This document shows positions 15,071 to 28,349 of a DNA stretch of 64,000 nt, one piece after another. Position numbers and translations under genes: made by a program. Within the stretch, counting starts at the first letter, position 1. Each line of letters opens with the position of its first letter. The notes beneath the pieces were generated by a model, which did no database searches, was not told where the DNA came from, and worked only from the letters and a program-made list of their open reading frames with translations. Origin of the DNA: Struthidea cinerea (lineage: Eukaryota; Chordata; Aves; Passeriformes; Corcoracidae); contig VZTI01003365.1 of assembly GCA_013397865.1 (NCBI GenBank), positions 558,001-622,000 on the forward strand, given 5' to 3'.

Positions 15071-15088
15071 CCCCACACACGTGTGGGG
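15071..15088. repeat. short hairpin containing an E-box
   Basis: CCCCACAC-AC-GTGTGGGG forms an 8-bp perfect stem with a two-base loop. It contains the palindromic E-box CACGTG at 15078-15083. It could bind bHLH factors, but nothing else here marks it as regulatory. Confidence 0.4.
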
Positions 15089-18000
15089 AGGAGAGATGAA
15101 AGATAGCTTTCACAACCTCTGGGAGCCCTGGAGAGTGCAAGATAAAACGTACTGCTAGTCAGTCTCTTGGTCTAACTCTGGCGTGCCTCTTTGCCAGAGT
15201 GATCCAGCTCAATGGGCAGCCGTCCAGGTGTCCCAGCCCTGGTTTTGTCCACGCATGGGTCTAAGCTTTACCTCTACTCTGGGTTTCAACTCACAGTGGA
15301 TTCCAGAACACCAGAACAGAAAGCACACAACCTCCATGCTTGCTGGTGATGTGCACTAGGTTTGGTGAGTAGTAGCAGGCAGAGGCACAATTTAATGCAG
15401 TGCAGTTTTTCTAAATGCGTTACTGAGATAAAATTGTTTCCATTTTTAATTCACTCACTGAAGTAACAGGAGATGAAAAGGCAAAAAGGGAGAGCTCTCC
15501 ATGTTGATAATTGTTCACTTCTTGCAAAGGAGAATTTCAGTATTCATTTTTTTTTCTACAAGTAATTTTCTATAAATCCCTGTGTGGTCAGGACAAGTAA
15601 AATCTGAATGTTTCTATTGATACCACATCCATGTGAGCAGGTAACACCTAGTTCTGTGGAAGAAAAAAGGAAAGGAGTAGAACTTCATGTCACCATGTCA
15701 TCAAATGAGAAAGCAAGTTAAGAGGCCTTTAAGAAAAAGGTTTGGTTGAGTTCATGTGCATTCTGAAGAATATCTTTCTAGTTTATCCTCATAGTTTTTT
15801 AGGAGAGTCATAGATGTGACTGTGGAGTGAAAAAGAAGTTTGTCCGAGAAACAAACAAAATGGTGTGGGGCTTTGCTCCAGGCAGCCAAGGCCATTTTTG
15901 CCAGTTAAGGTTTTGGGTTGTTTCTGGGGCTAAAGCCACTCTGGTCTCTTCCCACACAGGTGGTGCTGGCTGTGACCCTCGCTGGTGTGTAGCTGCACCA
16001 TTCCACAGTGCTCCTGGGGACATGGATGTGTGTAAGTGTGCTCCTGACAGTGGTCCTCAGTTATGAATGAAGCTGGAGTCTCAGCCTCTGGCTGAAGTTG
16101 TAAAAACCAGATGACCTTTGAGAATTTAAGTTGATACTGTGTTTAAATATGCTTTGTAAAGCATTCAGAAGACTTGCTTCTGCAGCAGAAGGGTCAGACG
16201 TGATGTGCTGCTGGTAGTTGGATTGCAGTTATGTACACTTAGCTTCCCTCCCAGCTTCTTGCTTTTTAGTGCCTTTCACCTGAAGGATGAGGGACTAGCA
16301 AGTACTTCAAAGGCCATGAGACTTTGCTTCTTTTTGTGTCTTTTTTAGTGTTGACAGTGTGGTAATTAATGCAAAAGTCCCTGACAACAAATTGTTGTCA
16401 AAACTAGAAGAGGTGATGTCTGCTCAAGCCTGCAGTGTTCGCGCCTTAGTGACTCTCTCTCTGAATGTCATGTGGAGCAGGAACCACCATGTCATTGTCA
16501 CGGCTTCATCCACAAGTGTGGTACTTACGAAAGGAGAACAAAGACTCTACTTAGAGGACATGCGAAGGGGAACCTCCTCATGAACCTTTTCAGGGTTGAT
16601 CTCTGTGAGCTGGTGACACAATAGAAGAGACTCTGGTTCAACTCTTATTACTAATAAATGGCCTTTAGATGATCTTAATGACAGCTCAAGTAGACCATTT
16701 TGAACACCTTCTGGATCTTTTGAAGACAGTGATACATGCCCTGATCAAGGCTAGTGAAGCCCTTCCCTCCTGAGGAGTGATGACTCTTGAATGATGTTAT
16801 GGATGGTTGTCAGAGAAGATGGTGGAGCAACTGAATGAGACAGGCATTCAGGAAGTAATTTATAGCAAGTCTGTTGAGAAATGAATTAAAGAGGGAGTAG
16901 AAGTGAAACACTTCATGCAGTATGGTTTGTGAAGTAATAAACAGCAGGCAAGAAGTTGTGTGAAAATGTTCTGTGGAGGAGATGGCACACACAAAAGAGA
17001 GGATGTTTTCACTATTTGGTAATGATACAACTTAAGTAGCTCCTAATCTAATTACTCTTAAGTTCTAGCTGTTTATTCTTGCTTGTCTTGCAGCAGCACT
17101 GGGAATTTGTACCACTTAACAGCCAGGAGAGAGGCTGGATGAACTGAAAAAGGGAATGTATTTCACAGGTTTTTGGGGTTTTTTTAAAAGAATTTTGGTG
17201 GAGAATGCCAGGATATCACTGGCACAAATCAGGAATCCAGACTGACTCAAAACACAGAAATGCCTTAAAGACAGGTGCAGAATGCTTAGTAGATGTTTGA
17301 ACTGTCTTAGGTTGGCACTTCTTGAATCGTGTCTACTTGGATTTCGTTTGGTTAGCAGCTACCACTGTGGAGTTCTGAACCATGGTGAGTCCTTCAAGTA
17401 TTTTCCACAAATTATTACTAGTTTTTTAAAGAAAATAAATTCAAAATGACACACTTTCCAAATGTACAAGAAAAGTAATTCGTCACTGCTTTGTAACTTT
17501 CCAATGAAAATGAAAGAGCTGTTTCCAGTGCACTAGAAAGGAATAGGATTTTGCTTATAAATAAAGGGAATTTTAATCCAACTGTTTCTTTACCTATAGG
17601 GTATGAAAGTCCTCTACACTAGACTGTCCCTTCACTTGTATCTGTGCATTTCCAGAATATTTTTTTTTATTTCATAACTTCCTTGGTAATTTACAGGGGA
17701 TAATGTGGTCCACTAGTAGAAATTAAATTTCTCTACAGAAGTGTATATTTGGCATGGCCATTTTCACTTTCAGCATTAAGAAGAGCAATTAAACATGTGC
17801 ATCTCTGAACTAAGAGTAAAGTTTCAGTCAGAAAACGCTTGTTTGTAGATATATGTTATAAAGTAGAATGGCCTCTTCTGTAAGGAGAAATACAGCAATG
17901 CAAGTACAGCCTACAAATGTTATGTTACATCCAGCCTGGGGCAGGCCAAATGACAGGTATAAATCAGTGCTTTTCTGGTCTAATTTGAACTTTGCTTTCT

Positions 18001-20099
18001 GTATAGTTAACAATGATTTCCTTTAAAAGAAGGCTTAGAGTGTGGAAATGATTTTCCAACTTAAAGTATCGTGCCATCTGTTTCTGTCTTCTGTTGGTGG
18101 TATCAGTGCTTTCTTGGGCAGTAAGTAAATCAGTGTAGAGTCTGTGTGTGTGTTCTGTCTCTGTTCACCCCTGCCCTTTCCCTTCCCTACCCTCTGCCAA
18201 AAAAGAAGCACGCTTTTAAAATAAAATGTCAGGGGGAGGTACATACTGCTCTCCTGATAATTTAAATGTTACCTTTCTGTAGTATAAAAGGAGCTAGAGC
18301 CTGCTTTCTCCTTCCAGATTGTAAGCAGAGTAGCCCCTCCTGAGATGCTTTACAGAAGTGAAGCACAACTGAGTATTAAGAGCTGGATGCTGCCTGACAT
18401 TTTAGCACTACTGTGCTCAGCTGCTCTTAGACATATGAGTCTTTCGTCATGCTGTGAAAATACACCATGCTGCTCTGTATGCTGAGGGTTCTGAAGTTCT
18501 TAATACGCAGTGGTATTCTTAAAACCTGCAGGGTTGACATTGTGAGAAGCTGATATTGGAGGGATAAGGCTGTTCAAAACAAAAAGAAAATGAAGGAAGA
18601 TAATAAAACTAGTTGTTTGTACCAATGTCATAAGAGATTGTTTTATTTTGCTTTTCCTTTCTCATTCTATAGCATGTCCTGGGTCTGTGGCAGCAGGTAG
18701 CCTGACAGGCTACCTCTAAGGCTATACTTCCATCAGTCGCTGATGCTAGTGCACAAAGATGGACTGTTTTGGTAGGACAAGGCTCCATTGAAGTTACTGC
18801 TAATAAGCAAGCCAGCTCTGTTCACTTCAGTCACATTCAAAACATAGGAAAAGGCTCAGTCTTTGCCAAACTTGAAAAGCTGAAACTATTACAGAGGTTA
18901 AAAATTATTTGTTTCAAGTGGATGTAAAACATATTTTCAAAATAAACACTGAAACCACACCTGTCTCTTACCACGTATATTAATCATATTCTGTGTGGGC
19001 ATGAAGTACAGAAAATGTTGAGCTTTGTATTCCTTGGTTGTATAAATGCAGGTTTGTTCTAACTAGCATTTAATATAAGCAATGCTTAAGTACTGTCAGA
19101 TACAATGCACCTCCTCATTATGTAATGCTACTCCATTGTAGCTTAGTTTACTCCTAGCAAAAAGATACAGCTCTTTTAATACCTCCCTAATGCTTAAAAA
19201 AATTTTAAAAAATGAAATAGTCATAGGTGGGATTAATTTGATTATTCGGTTTTAAAGTATGCCGTACTTCTGTAAACAAAAGCTGATGCTAATGCTAGTG
19301 CAATAGAATTTTGTGTTTCTGTAGCAAATTATTCTCTTAGTTCATTGTGCTTGTGTTCTGTAGTGCTGTACTGATTGTCATCTGCTTTTAAAGTACAGCT
19401 CCTTGATGCACTGGGTGATTCTTCTGAGAACAGTCCAGTGGTCCATATGCTTGGTTTCATTTTGCATGCTGCTACAGGTGAATCAGTGTTCTGCAGGTAT
19501 AAAATGTTGGCCTTCCCCAGCATGTAGTATGTGGGGTTTGGGGGATTTTTTTGTTCTGTTTCTTTTAATGCCTTTGAGTACATACTCCTCCTGTACTTAC
19601 ACACGTCCATGTAAAAGCCAAACTGAGCCTGGTGTTGTTTGCATGTGGCAGAGCTCTGCCCACCTTTTAGAGCTGGAAATGAAATGTGGGGAATTTCCCT
19701 CCTGAGAATGGGTGTACTGCTGGGGAGCTGCCTTTCCTCCCTACTGCAGACAGATTTGCCTCCATCCTGACCTGCCTGTGCCTTCAGCCAAGGCTGCTCA
19801 GGGCACCACAGCAGTGATGGCTTGCTGAGGTGTTCTCCACCATGCTCTGGTCTGAGTCTCTCTGCCATCATCCACACCCTGCATTTCAATCTCTAACATA
19901 TACATAATCTCTTTGCTCTCCTGAGTTTTAGCTACGTTGCTGAAAGAACAGAGGTACTGCAGTAGGGTTTTTTTTAAATCAGTATAAACCTTGGGTTTGG
20001 TATCATGTTGTTATGACTCTTCTAATCCTCTGGCTCCTGACTGAATTATCATTCAGTTAGAGTCCATGTGGCTCACTTGCTGAAGCAACAATGACAGGG

Positions 20100-20118
20100 T
20101 TGTGTTGTGTTGTGTTGC
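20100..20118. repeat. short (TGTGT)n-type microsatellite
   Basis: About four tandem copies of a tgtgt/gttgt pentamer lie in intron 1. It is short and simple, with no evident function. Confidence 0.7.
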
Positions 20119-21463
20119 TTTTTAGGGCTTTGCCCTCAGTTTTTTAGCTTAAATACTGCATTAGTGGAGTCTATGTCTTCGGGTACCACTATGCAGCAAC
20201 GAGATCTGCATCCAAATCTGAGGTGTTTCTTTCTTATCTAGTGTGGTGTTTGGCAGGTTTCTCTAATTGAGCATGTTAAAGAATAAGCAGTCTAGGGAAA
20301 TCAAACTTGCCAACCTTCAAACAGTAATTCCTGGAAAGAGATGCTGGCTGCACCCTTTTTCTCTTCATGGAGATATTCAATAAGGAAGGAGTTGAACTGG
20401 TGGTCAGCTGCACTTGTGCAGTCAAAACTCACTCGTTCAAGATTACTTGGAACAGACACAAACATGCTCTGGCTGGGTCCTTGCAGACTCTCAAGATCCA
20501 GCAGGGTTTATTAACTTGGGCTCACTGCTATGAAAATGCAACTCTGGTGCTCCCAGCCCAAGTAGGATCTGCTGTTTTGGCATGAAGTCCAAGCAGTTAA
20601 AGCCTGCCAAGTATGAAGGGTGCAGATCTGGGACCAGCGCAGTTCTTGGATCCAGGAGCTCTGGAAACTCGTTGCCAATATCTGAACATATGGATTAGCT
20701 TGCGACCATCAGGACTCATTAGATCAGCAACAGTTTGTGCCCTGTTAACCTCAAGTTTGTTTGTTTGTCTGGTTTTAGTTTGTTTTTTTTTAAGGTTTTT
20801 TAATGTTGTTGTTGTTTGGGTGTGTGTTTTTTAAAACTTTTAACTCTTGAGTTCTGGGGAAATTTATTAGCTTGATCAGACCCAAGCTCAGCTAAAACTC
20901 TGCATGTGCAGTATGGTGTGTAAGGAGCTTCTTGGAAGCAGGCTGCGGAGGCACTGAGTGTGCTGAGCTGGAACCAGCTCAGAGTTCCTGAGTCCGAGCT
21001 GCTGATCCTAAACTGACTTTTAATTTCTCTGTGCTCTGATTCCCAGGTCGTTTTGCAGTGAAACAGTATGCAAAGGTTTCCATTGTCTGCTTTCTCACAG
21101 CCTTTATGAGCCATGGTAGTGGTGCACTGACCATTACACCCAAAGTATGGAGTACTGGGTGGACGTTGTTAGTTAGGACTTGTATTTGGTTTTGTGGTGT
21201 ATGTAGCCATCGTACATACACTGAGAGAATATGTTTAATAACTTCACTTCTCAGGGTAATTAGCTTTTCTGTTTGGATTTGAAAATGCTCTCTGGAAAAA
21301 TTGCAGTGAGCTTGGTGTAACTCAAATAATTTAAAGACAGTATGCTAGATAGTCTCTGGATTGTTAGAGTATTTGGAATTAATTTTCCTCATAAAATTCA
21401 CCAATGCTTGCTTAACTTCTCCAAGCAAAAGGTCATACAGCTCTTTTTTTTTTTTGTATGCAG

Positions 21464-21697
21464 GTGCAGCTGGGACAAGTGGATATAAAATGCCCCATCA
21501 CAGAGTGCAGCGAACACCTGGATGAAACAACTGTCCTCTATAACCTGCCCCATGATGACATCATCAAGTATAAATACTTCCTGGAACTCAGCCGCATTGA
21601 CTCCAGCACCAAGCCATGCCCTCAGTGCAAGCACTTTACAACCTTCCGGAGGAGAGGCCACATTCCTACCCCTGCCAAATTGGAGAACAAATACAAA
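21464..21697 (+). CDS. RNF217: RNF217 coding exon: end of RING1 and first half of IBR
   Basis: RNF217 is an RBR-class E3 ubiquitin ligase, which takes ubiquitin from an E2 via RING1 and passes it through a RING2 cysteine to substrate. This exon gives 78 codons, from VQLGQVDIKCPITEC to ENKYK. C10 and C15 (CPITEC) fit the last zinc ligands of RING1. The KYFLELSRIDSSTKPCPQC stretch carries the first IBR pair, C52 and C55. The boundaries are a T-rich tract with gtatgcag before, and AAA|gtgagc after; both ends are phase 0. I recognise it by close similarity to vertebrate RNF217. The in-frame ATG at 21458 lies in the acceptor and is not a real start. The upstream exon with the N-terminus and most of RING1 is outside the window. 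Confidence 0.96.
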
Positions 21698-24600
21698 GTG
21701 AGCATGCTTGCCGGGGCTGTGGGTTAGATGGCACTGCAAAAGTAGGACAGCATTTGGTGAGCATTAAATGAACTTCCTTGTTTCACTGGAGCTGTATGCA
21801 AGCTGTGATTAGGAATGTGAACCTGTAGTACATCATTGATTAAGTACTTAATTGACTTCTAAGAGTTCTACCAGTTGAACTCTTCAGTCTGTATTTTTTT
21901 TTGATAGGTGGCATAATTTTGTCCTGACACACATTTTAATTTAACAGTGTTTTCTTTCTGACATGCAAACAATATGGTCACAGTCAGAGGAGACTGGGAA
22001 AGGGGAGTTACCACTATAACCGATAATTTTAGACATACAACTTTTCAGTTTCCCCTGAAACTCTGGGTAAGTGAGTTCTTGGCATTTATGATGTTAGGCT
22101 GTTGTCTTTGCTTCTTCCTTAGTAATAGAGCTGCTGTCTGTCCTGCTTGTTGATTTTTATTTCTTCACTCCCTTACCAGAGGTTATGCATTACTGTAGTC
22201 TCATCATTCACAATGCAAAACTTTGAGAAATAGAGGGGAAAAAAACACTTCTACAGCATTTCTTTTCATAGAAGAGTTGCTTATACTGTGATTTTAATCA
22301 AAGATAAAAAGCAAGAACTTAGAAGAAGCTTTGAGCTGCTAAAAGTCCACCTAAGTTCCAGAAGACAACAGTTGTCTGCAGCACCATGTTCTGTGTTAGT
22401 TTTCCATCCGGTTATTAGATTTGTTGTGGTTAATTTCATGATTGAGCTGGCCTTTCCTGGACAAACCAGTTCTCCTCAGTAGGAGTTTAGATGACTGTTT
22501 AGATAGCCCTAATTACACAGCACAAGATTCAGCCCAGTGTGAAGATTAAAAGGTGGAAGGTTTGTATTCATTGGAGTTGAAAAGTTGGTAAAGGTAATTC
22601 TGAGTTATGAGCTATTTGTGCATGTTTGTGTAGGGCATGAATTACATGCTACACTGTCTGTTGGACTCAGTGTTTTCAGATTTTTGTCATCTTACATTGA
22701 GGTGGAAAAAATTTGAAACTGCAAGTAAAATTCCTTCTGCCCACAGCTATTCTCCTTCACCCATCTGCTTCATCATCACCACACATCAGGTGTAATCCAG
22801 GGTACATCAGATCTTGTAATGCTTTGGCAGCCGCCTCTCTTAAGCTGTCAGAGGCTGTTAGTGTCCCACAAGTGTGGGTCATAGGTGGTGCAGCTGTTGT
22901 ATCATGGGCCTGCCGGATCTCAGAACGTTCCTCAGGGCATAACCAGTACTCTTTTATGAGTTAAAATGCTACAGTAAAAATGTTTCTAACAACTTCCCTA
23001 CAAACCGCAGTCAGAAGGAATGGGAGACTGTGTGATGCATAGTGCAAGCCAGAAGCAGTTCGCTGGTCAAGTGATGATTCAGTGTGTGTAGCTGTGATCT
23101 GCAGAGCTTAAATCTCGGGGGAACAGACTGGCAAAATGTATCCTTTGAGCTGAGCCCGGGTGCTGTGTGCAAGAATGTCTAGTTGATGCTAGTCAGAAAT
23201 ATAACTGGGAAAATGCTAGCAAGCAGTATGGATGATCGTGGCCCACAGGGCTTCAGCATATTCCCTGAACCTCAACTGTTTTCTGGTGTAGGTACAGTTT
23301 TAGTGATTTATTTTAAGCTTAGCACAAGGAGAAGTTTTGTTGCAGGGAGAAGCTTTAAAAAGATGACTAATATGACATGGAGTATATGTGAGTAATTTAC
23401 ATACACACGTATCTGTGGACCAATATTATCTGTTTTTTTAGGTTTGTACAGATTGTGTCTTGAATTGCAGGCTCTTTGGAGGCAAAGACTCATTTTCTTT
23501 TGTGTATAGCATAGGAGACACCTGACTGGAGGCTTTTGAGGCTGCCCTATTCACATGCAAGCAATGCAAACTGCAGTTGCAACACATGAACTGCGCACCA
23601 GCACTGCAAGTATTGCCTTCGAGAGAACAGAGTCATGTGTGGGAGCATGTATGCACAAGCCTGCCCAGCCAGTACACTTACTCTTTTATACACTGCAACA
23701 GGAAAGCGCTCTCAAGTCCCAAGATTTCGTTTGAACAGATTCTTTAAAAATGTTAATGCCATTTCTTAAATTTGATACAGTATTTAAAATTACAAATAAC
23801 ATGGAAATTTAAAGAGGCAGTGAAGTTATAAATTAATTTTTCTTATTATAGCTGGTTTGTGTGAGCTAAGCTGATCTAGGTCCAACAGTTCAATTTGCTG
23901 AGATTCAAGTCCTGGCGTACTAAGCCTAGAAAGTTAACGTGTACGTTGAGGAAGAAGGAGGGGAAGAAAAGGAGAACTTGCTATCCAAACCTTTCTTCTA
24001 CCATTAGTGCCACTTAGGGCCACACAGAACAGCAAGAGAACTATTTAATTTTCTATATAAAATATTTTTATCACAAATGGATCCAGCATTAACTAAGAAA
24101 ATTTCTGTGCCCCCTCTCTTATGTCCTGAGTTGAGAGTGTAATGTGGTTGCAGACAAGACTCTAACAAACCTTTGGTCAGAGCTTTTAGGCAAAAGCGCA
24201 GTGGAAATGGGCAAAAACTGAAAAATTGCTGGTTAAGTCCCTGTGCATGGAACAGTTAAAAGTTTCACAAGAGTAAGTAAGAAGACTTGTTCTGTGAGGA
24301 AGTTCTGGATTTTGCCTGTTAGTTTTTGACCTGCCACTTGCCATGGAGAAGCAATACTCCGCTCTGTGAGATTGATAATGAAGTTTTCTTGTTGACTTCT
24401 GTCAAGAGATACATGTCACATAAAAGGAGGACTTGAGTGCTTGGCTTTGCAAATGTAAGTGTTTTTTTCAATGCGGTTGTTATACAAACTATCTTTTGTT
24501 TGAACTACTAAAGAGTTTCTGAAAGTTGTTGTTCTAGAACTAGCAGGAATTTGTACCAGCAGAGATGCTGTGATAGAGTTGATCTGTGTAGTTCATATCA

Positions 24601-25145
24601 ATTAGCTCCCTAATTTTGGATCAGGTTTTAACCTTCAGTGACAGATATCTTCATGGCTCTACACCGCTTCAATCTACCTTGAGCCTCAGCTGCTGCGGAT
24701 GTGGTGATTTTGCCATGCTCTCCCTCCTTGCTCTCAGCTATTCATTCCTGCCAGCCTGCTTTTGCTTATGTTGATGTTTTGGTGTCACACTGGGAGCTGG
24801 ATCAAAGATCAGCCCTAATGGGATACAAAATATGTTTGTTTTGTTGCTGCTTATTTTCAGCTGTTTCAAGAGAGGGGATGGGTTGATGATGAGGAGAAGG
24901 AAGCTGTTTTGGCTGCAGCCCATATTTATTTTCAAATAAAGTGACAGTATCTGCATCTAGAGACTGTAATTCATGTAATCAGTTAATTGCATAATTTATT
25001 TGGCCATCCTGTTATATAGCTACTGTTCCACCAACCGGCAGAAAATTCCACTAAGCTTTTTGTACCTTCAGGTTCTAGGAATATTTTTCATGTGCAGTCA
25101 GTGTTGCTATCATCAGGTCACATTGGGTGGTGTTTTGTGTTGAAA

Positions 25146-25184
25146 TTATCTATCAGTTTTGAAAAGGAGGAAACTGATAGATAA
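25146..25184. repeat. perfect 14-bp inverted repeat (potential hairpin)
   Basis: ttatctatcagttt at 25146-25159 is exactly reverse-complementary to aaactgatagataa at 25171-25184, with an 11-base spacer. This would form a 14-bp stem in DNA or in the pre-mRNA of intron 2. Pairing stops at both ends of the stem. Each arm holds a GATA-type core (tatc/gata). Confidence 0.75.
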
Positions 25185-26063
25185 AGTAGCTTGCAGTAAA
25201 GAGGCATGCTAAGAAAATGGAAAATGTTAGCCTCAAAGGTCAGTGTTTCAGAAAGCTGAGAACCAAGAGAGCAAGTGAGTTAGAACACAAAGTTGTGTAA
25301 TCTTTTCTATTTCAAGGAAGGCTGATCTCCAGATGACATAGAAGTTTGTGTATATATCCATCCTTTCAATTCCAATCAACATAAATAGAAATCATAAAAT
25401 AAATGGGAAAATGTTTGTGTGAGGAATAATATATTTGACAAAACACAAGGTTAATGTTTTGGGGTTTTGCAGATATAGTTTGTCTGCTTTGCTGGACTAT
25501 AATATATTTTACTGGTTTAAATCATACGTAGATTGCATTTGTGTCCTTGCTACAGTGATTTCATGCACAACTACTGAACCATGAATCAAATCATATTTAA
25601 CTTTTCTTTCAGAAAAACAGAGAAAAAGTGGAATAAGAATGTGAAAGACTGCTGTAATTGCCCTGTTCTGCTTCTGTTTCTTAAGCACAGGGGCATCACA
25701 CTGCATCCAAGTTTGAATGGTTTTAGGAGTTCGTTTTGCAGCCACTAGTTCCAAGAAAAATAAGGTTCATAACTACTTAAAGGACATAGTTTTCTTTGCT
25801 TGCTTAAGTTATGCTCAGGCAGCATTGAACCACAGAGAAGTGAAGTGGCCCATTCAAAATATAAAAACTATTTACTAGTTCAGTTTTGAAGAAGGTGCTG
25901 TCAGGGTGACAGGTGGAAAAGGAAACTGGTAATGAAACATAGAGTTCTCACTAGTTCAGTTAGGGCCATTTGTGGTAGGAAATGTTATTTTGAGTTCCTG
26001 TGGTTATAGCCTCATCCTGTATTTCAGTACTTTCTGATTAATGTATTTGGAAATGTCTGATGT

Positions 26064-26079
26064 CAGTGTGTGTGTGTCT
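26064..26079. repeat. short (TG)n tract
   Basis: A run of about five to six TG dinucleotides lies in intron 2 next to a tgtcttgg stretch. It is too short for a functional claim. Confidence 0.5.
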
Positions 26080-28349
26080 TGGTTTGAGACTTAAACATAC
26101 ACACTAAGTTTAAACACATATCCTGGTAGCTGCTGCATTGCTTTCACTTACGTACATGCTACAATAGAAAGATAGTCTGCAATTTATTTCAGATATTCAC
26201 CAAAAAACAAACCAAACAAAAAACAGACCCACAGAACCATGTTTTAAATTATGTTGCCCTTTTTTTTAAGAAGAAGCTTTAACTTGCAGCTTCCTGACCT
26301 GTTGATTTGGGTTTGTGTTTTTTAACATCCGTGTTCTATCTCAAATGTCTGAATACCGCAACTGATAAAGGTTTCAGGTTGTAGAACGCTTACTTGTGGC
26401 TACAAGCTCCATCTTTGGCTGAGGCATAACAAATACTGAGCACTACAATATGATGCTTGTTATAATCTGTCTTCCCAGCAGTAGGACACTGTGATGTGTT
26501 GTTGAAAGACAAATTCAATGCTGGGAGGGAGTGGGGTAGAAAAAGGAAAAAAGTTATGGAGATATGGGGTTGGATAGGTTAGATTGGTTTTTAAAGTGTT
26601 GTGGAAGCATTGATCAGTGCTCTGTGTTAGTTTGGTTAGTAGCAATATATATATCATTCTTTAGGTTCCTCAGAGCAGGAAATTTCCTTTCTGTTAAACT
26701 GGTTTTATTAGGAGAATTCTTCTGTGAAGCAGAGATGCGAGGTACTATATTTCCATTGTTTCAACTTCTTGGCCACTGGCTCATTAAATTTGAGAAAGGG
26801 CAGCAGTTATATTTTGTATTGCTTTTGTTTTATACTTCATCATGGCCTTGGACAAGTTTTCAGGTAAAAAATAAGTTTGTAATCCACATGTTTCAGTCCT
26901 AATGTGTTGTTTCCCTTTAAACAAGATGTAGTAATTGCATGTATAAATAATTTTGGCTACCCCCAGCAAAATATAAGGGAGATCAGAGCACCTATTTTGT
27001 ACTCTTAATTGTAGTCAAGAACCAGTTCCACCAGTTGTCATGACTCAACAGGAGGGTGCAGCAGCTCATGGGAGTGAGAACTTGAGAAATATGTTTTGGG
27101 GACTTCACACATGACTACTCTCTAGGATGTAGTTTCCTGAGAAGCACCCCCACACCATGCATGGTCAGCACAGATGTGTCCATGGTTTGGTGGTGAACCA
27201 AGTCTGGACACAGATATAACCAAACACCCTTGGTTTGGCTGGTTGAATTCTTCAGTCCCATCCATCAGCTGGGTACAAAGCTAGGGCAGTGCCAGACATG
27301 GAGTGTACCTGGAGATGGTGGACAGGGCTCAGCAGTCACTTGAGAGGCTGAGATGTTGTCCTCTTTCAGGCTGAGATGTTTTGCGGCCAAACACGGCAGA
27401 AGCGAACATTCTGCAGGAGCCTGGATGTGCCTGAGTCTAATGTGGCTTCTAATTCTTGTTTTCCTAAGTCATGATCCAGGTTGGAGGCCTGTCTTTCGTC
27501 AGATAAGCAGCTGCAATGTGCCTCTATTTATTACTCCTGCAAACACAGCAGCTGCCTTAGCTTTTCATAAAAAAAATAAGCAGGGTGTGGAAGAAGACGT
27601 GATGATGATGGTACCTCTTTGACACAATGATTTAAAACCGAGGGAGTGAAAAGAATAGATCCTTTCTCAATTTGAATATGGCTTGTGTGTTTTGCCATTA
27701 GGTGTGGTCTGTAGCAAGTGGGCTGTTTGGCACAGCCTCAGCTTGCCTTGACGCAATCAAGAGCAAAAGGAGGTGCCTGACTTCCCGTTGGTACTTGTGG
27801 CTCTTGGATGAGAGCCTTGCTCATGGCCCTTTTTCCCAGGACCATTTCTAATATAAGCTTCATTACCCATGCTGAGTTCTGTAGAGCTGCTTCAGAAGAC
27901 CAAGTACTTTCTGTAATAGCCTTGGTGCAGTGAAGGTTATTCCTAGAAAAAGATACATCCACTGTACTGAAAACTGTCAGCTAATTTTTAGGTGTTGTCT
28001 CAAATGTATTGGAGGCAACTGAATAAGCTTTCTGGATTCTGCCTTTTGTCAGCTGAGCCACACAATCAATTTTGAAGTAATACCTGTGATTAAACTAAGC
28101 TATTTGTGCTTCATTTGATTGAGGCCTTTCCTGGCTTTAGCAGTTACATCTGTATTTTCTCTCATTTAAAAAGGAAAAGAACAAGCTAGCTTCCACAACT
28201 TCTTGTGTTTTTAAAACAGATCCTTCAAAAGATGTTAGATCTTTGCTGGGCAGCTGCTCTCTTAATTGAAGAGCAGTGGTTTTAAAACAGGCTTTCTAGT
28301 TGTATCAGCACCCAGCTTGCAAATGTGTGGTGTTTTCTCATTTGTACAG

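Larger units (their letters stand above)
1..21463 (+). other. RNF217: RNF217 intron 1 (3' part)
   Basis: This stretch precedes the first readable RNF217 exon and is inferred to be the 3' part of its first intron, because the exon at 21464 opens at the end of RING1 and needs an upstream coding exon that is not in the window. It ends in a strong acceptor: a long T tract followed by gtatgcag. Many open frames of 60-186 codons occur on both strands, but none has recognisable domains or paired splice sites. It contains an assembly gap at 4445-4840 and CR1 fragments near 6690 and 13298. I see no other exon, RNA gene or CpG-island promoter. If an unrecognised upstream gene or alternative first exon exists here, I could not see it. 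Confidence 0.72.
21698..28349 (+). other. RNF217: RNF217 intron 2
   Basis: A 6.65-kb phase-0 intron with gtgagc donor and tgtacag acceptor. It has several chance open frames with no recognisable domains, and a perfect 14-bp inverted repeat near 25146. No RNA gene or well-preserved CR1 was found in it. Confidence 0.93.

Noticed and set aside
21398..21739. 113-codon minus-strand frame
   Set aside because: It is the antisense shadow of the RNF217 exon at 21464-21697.
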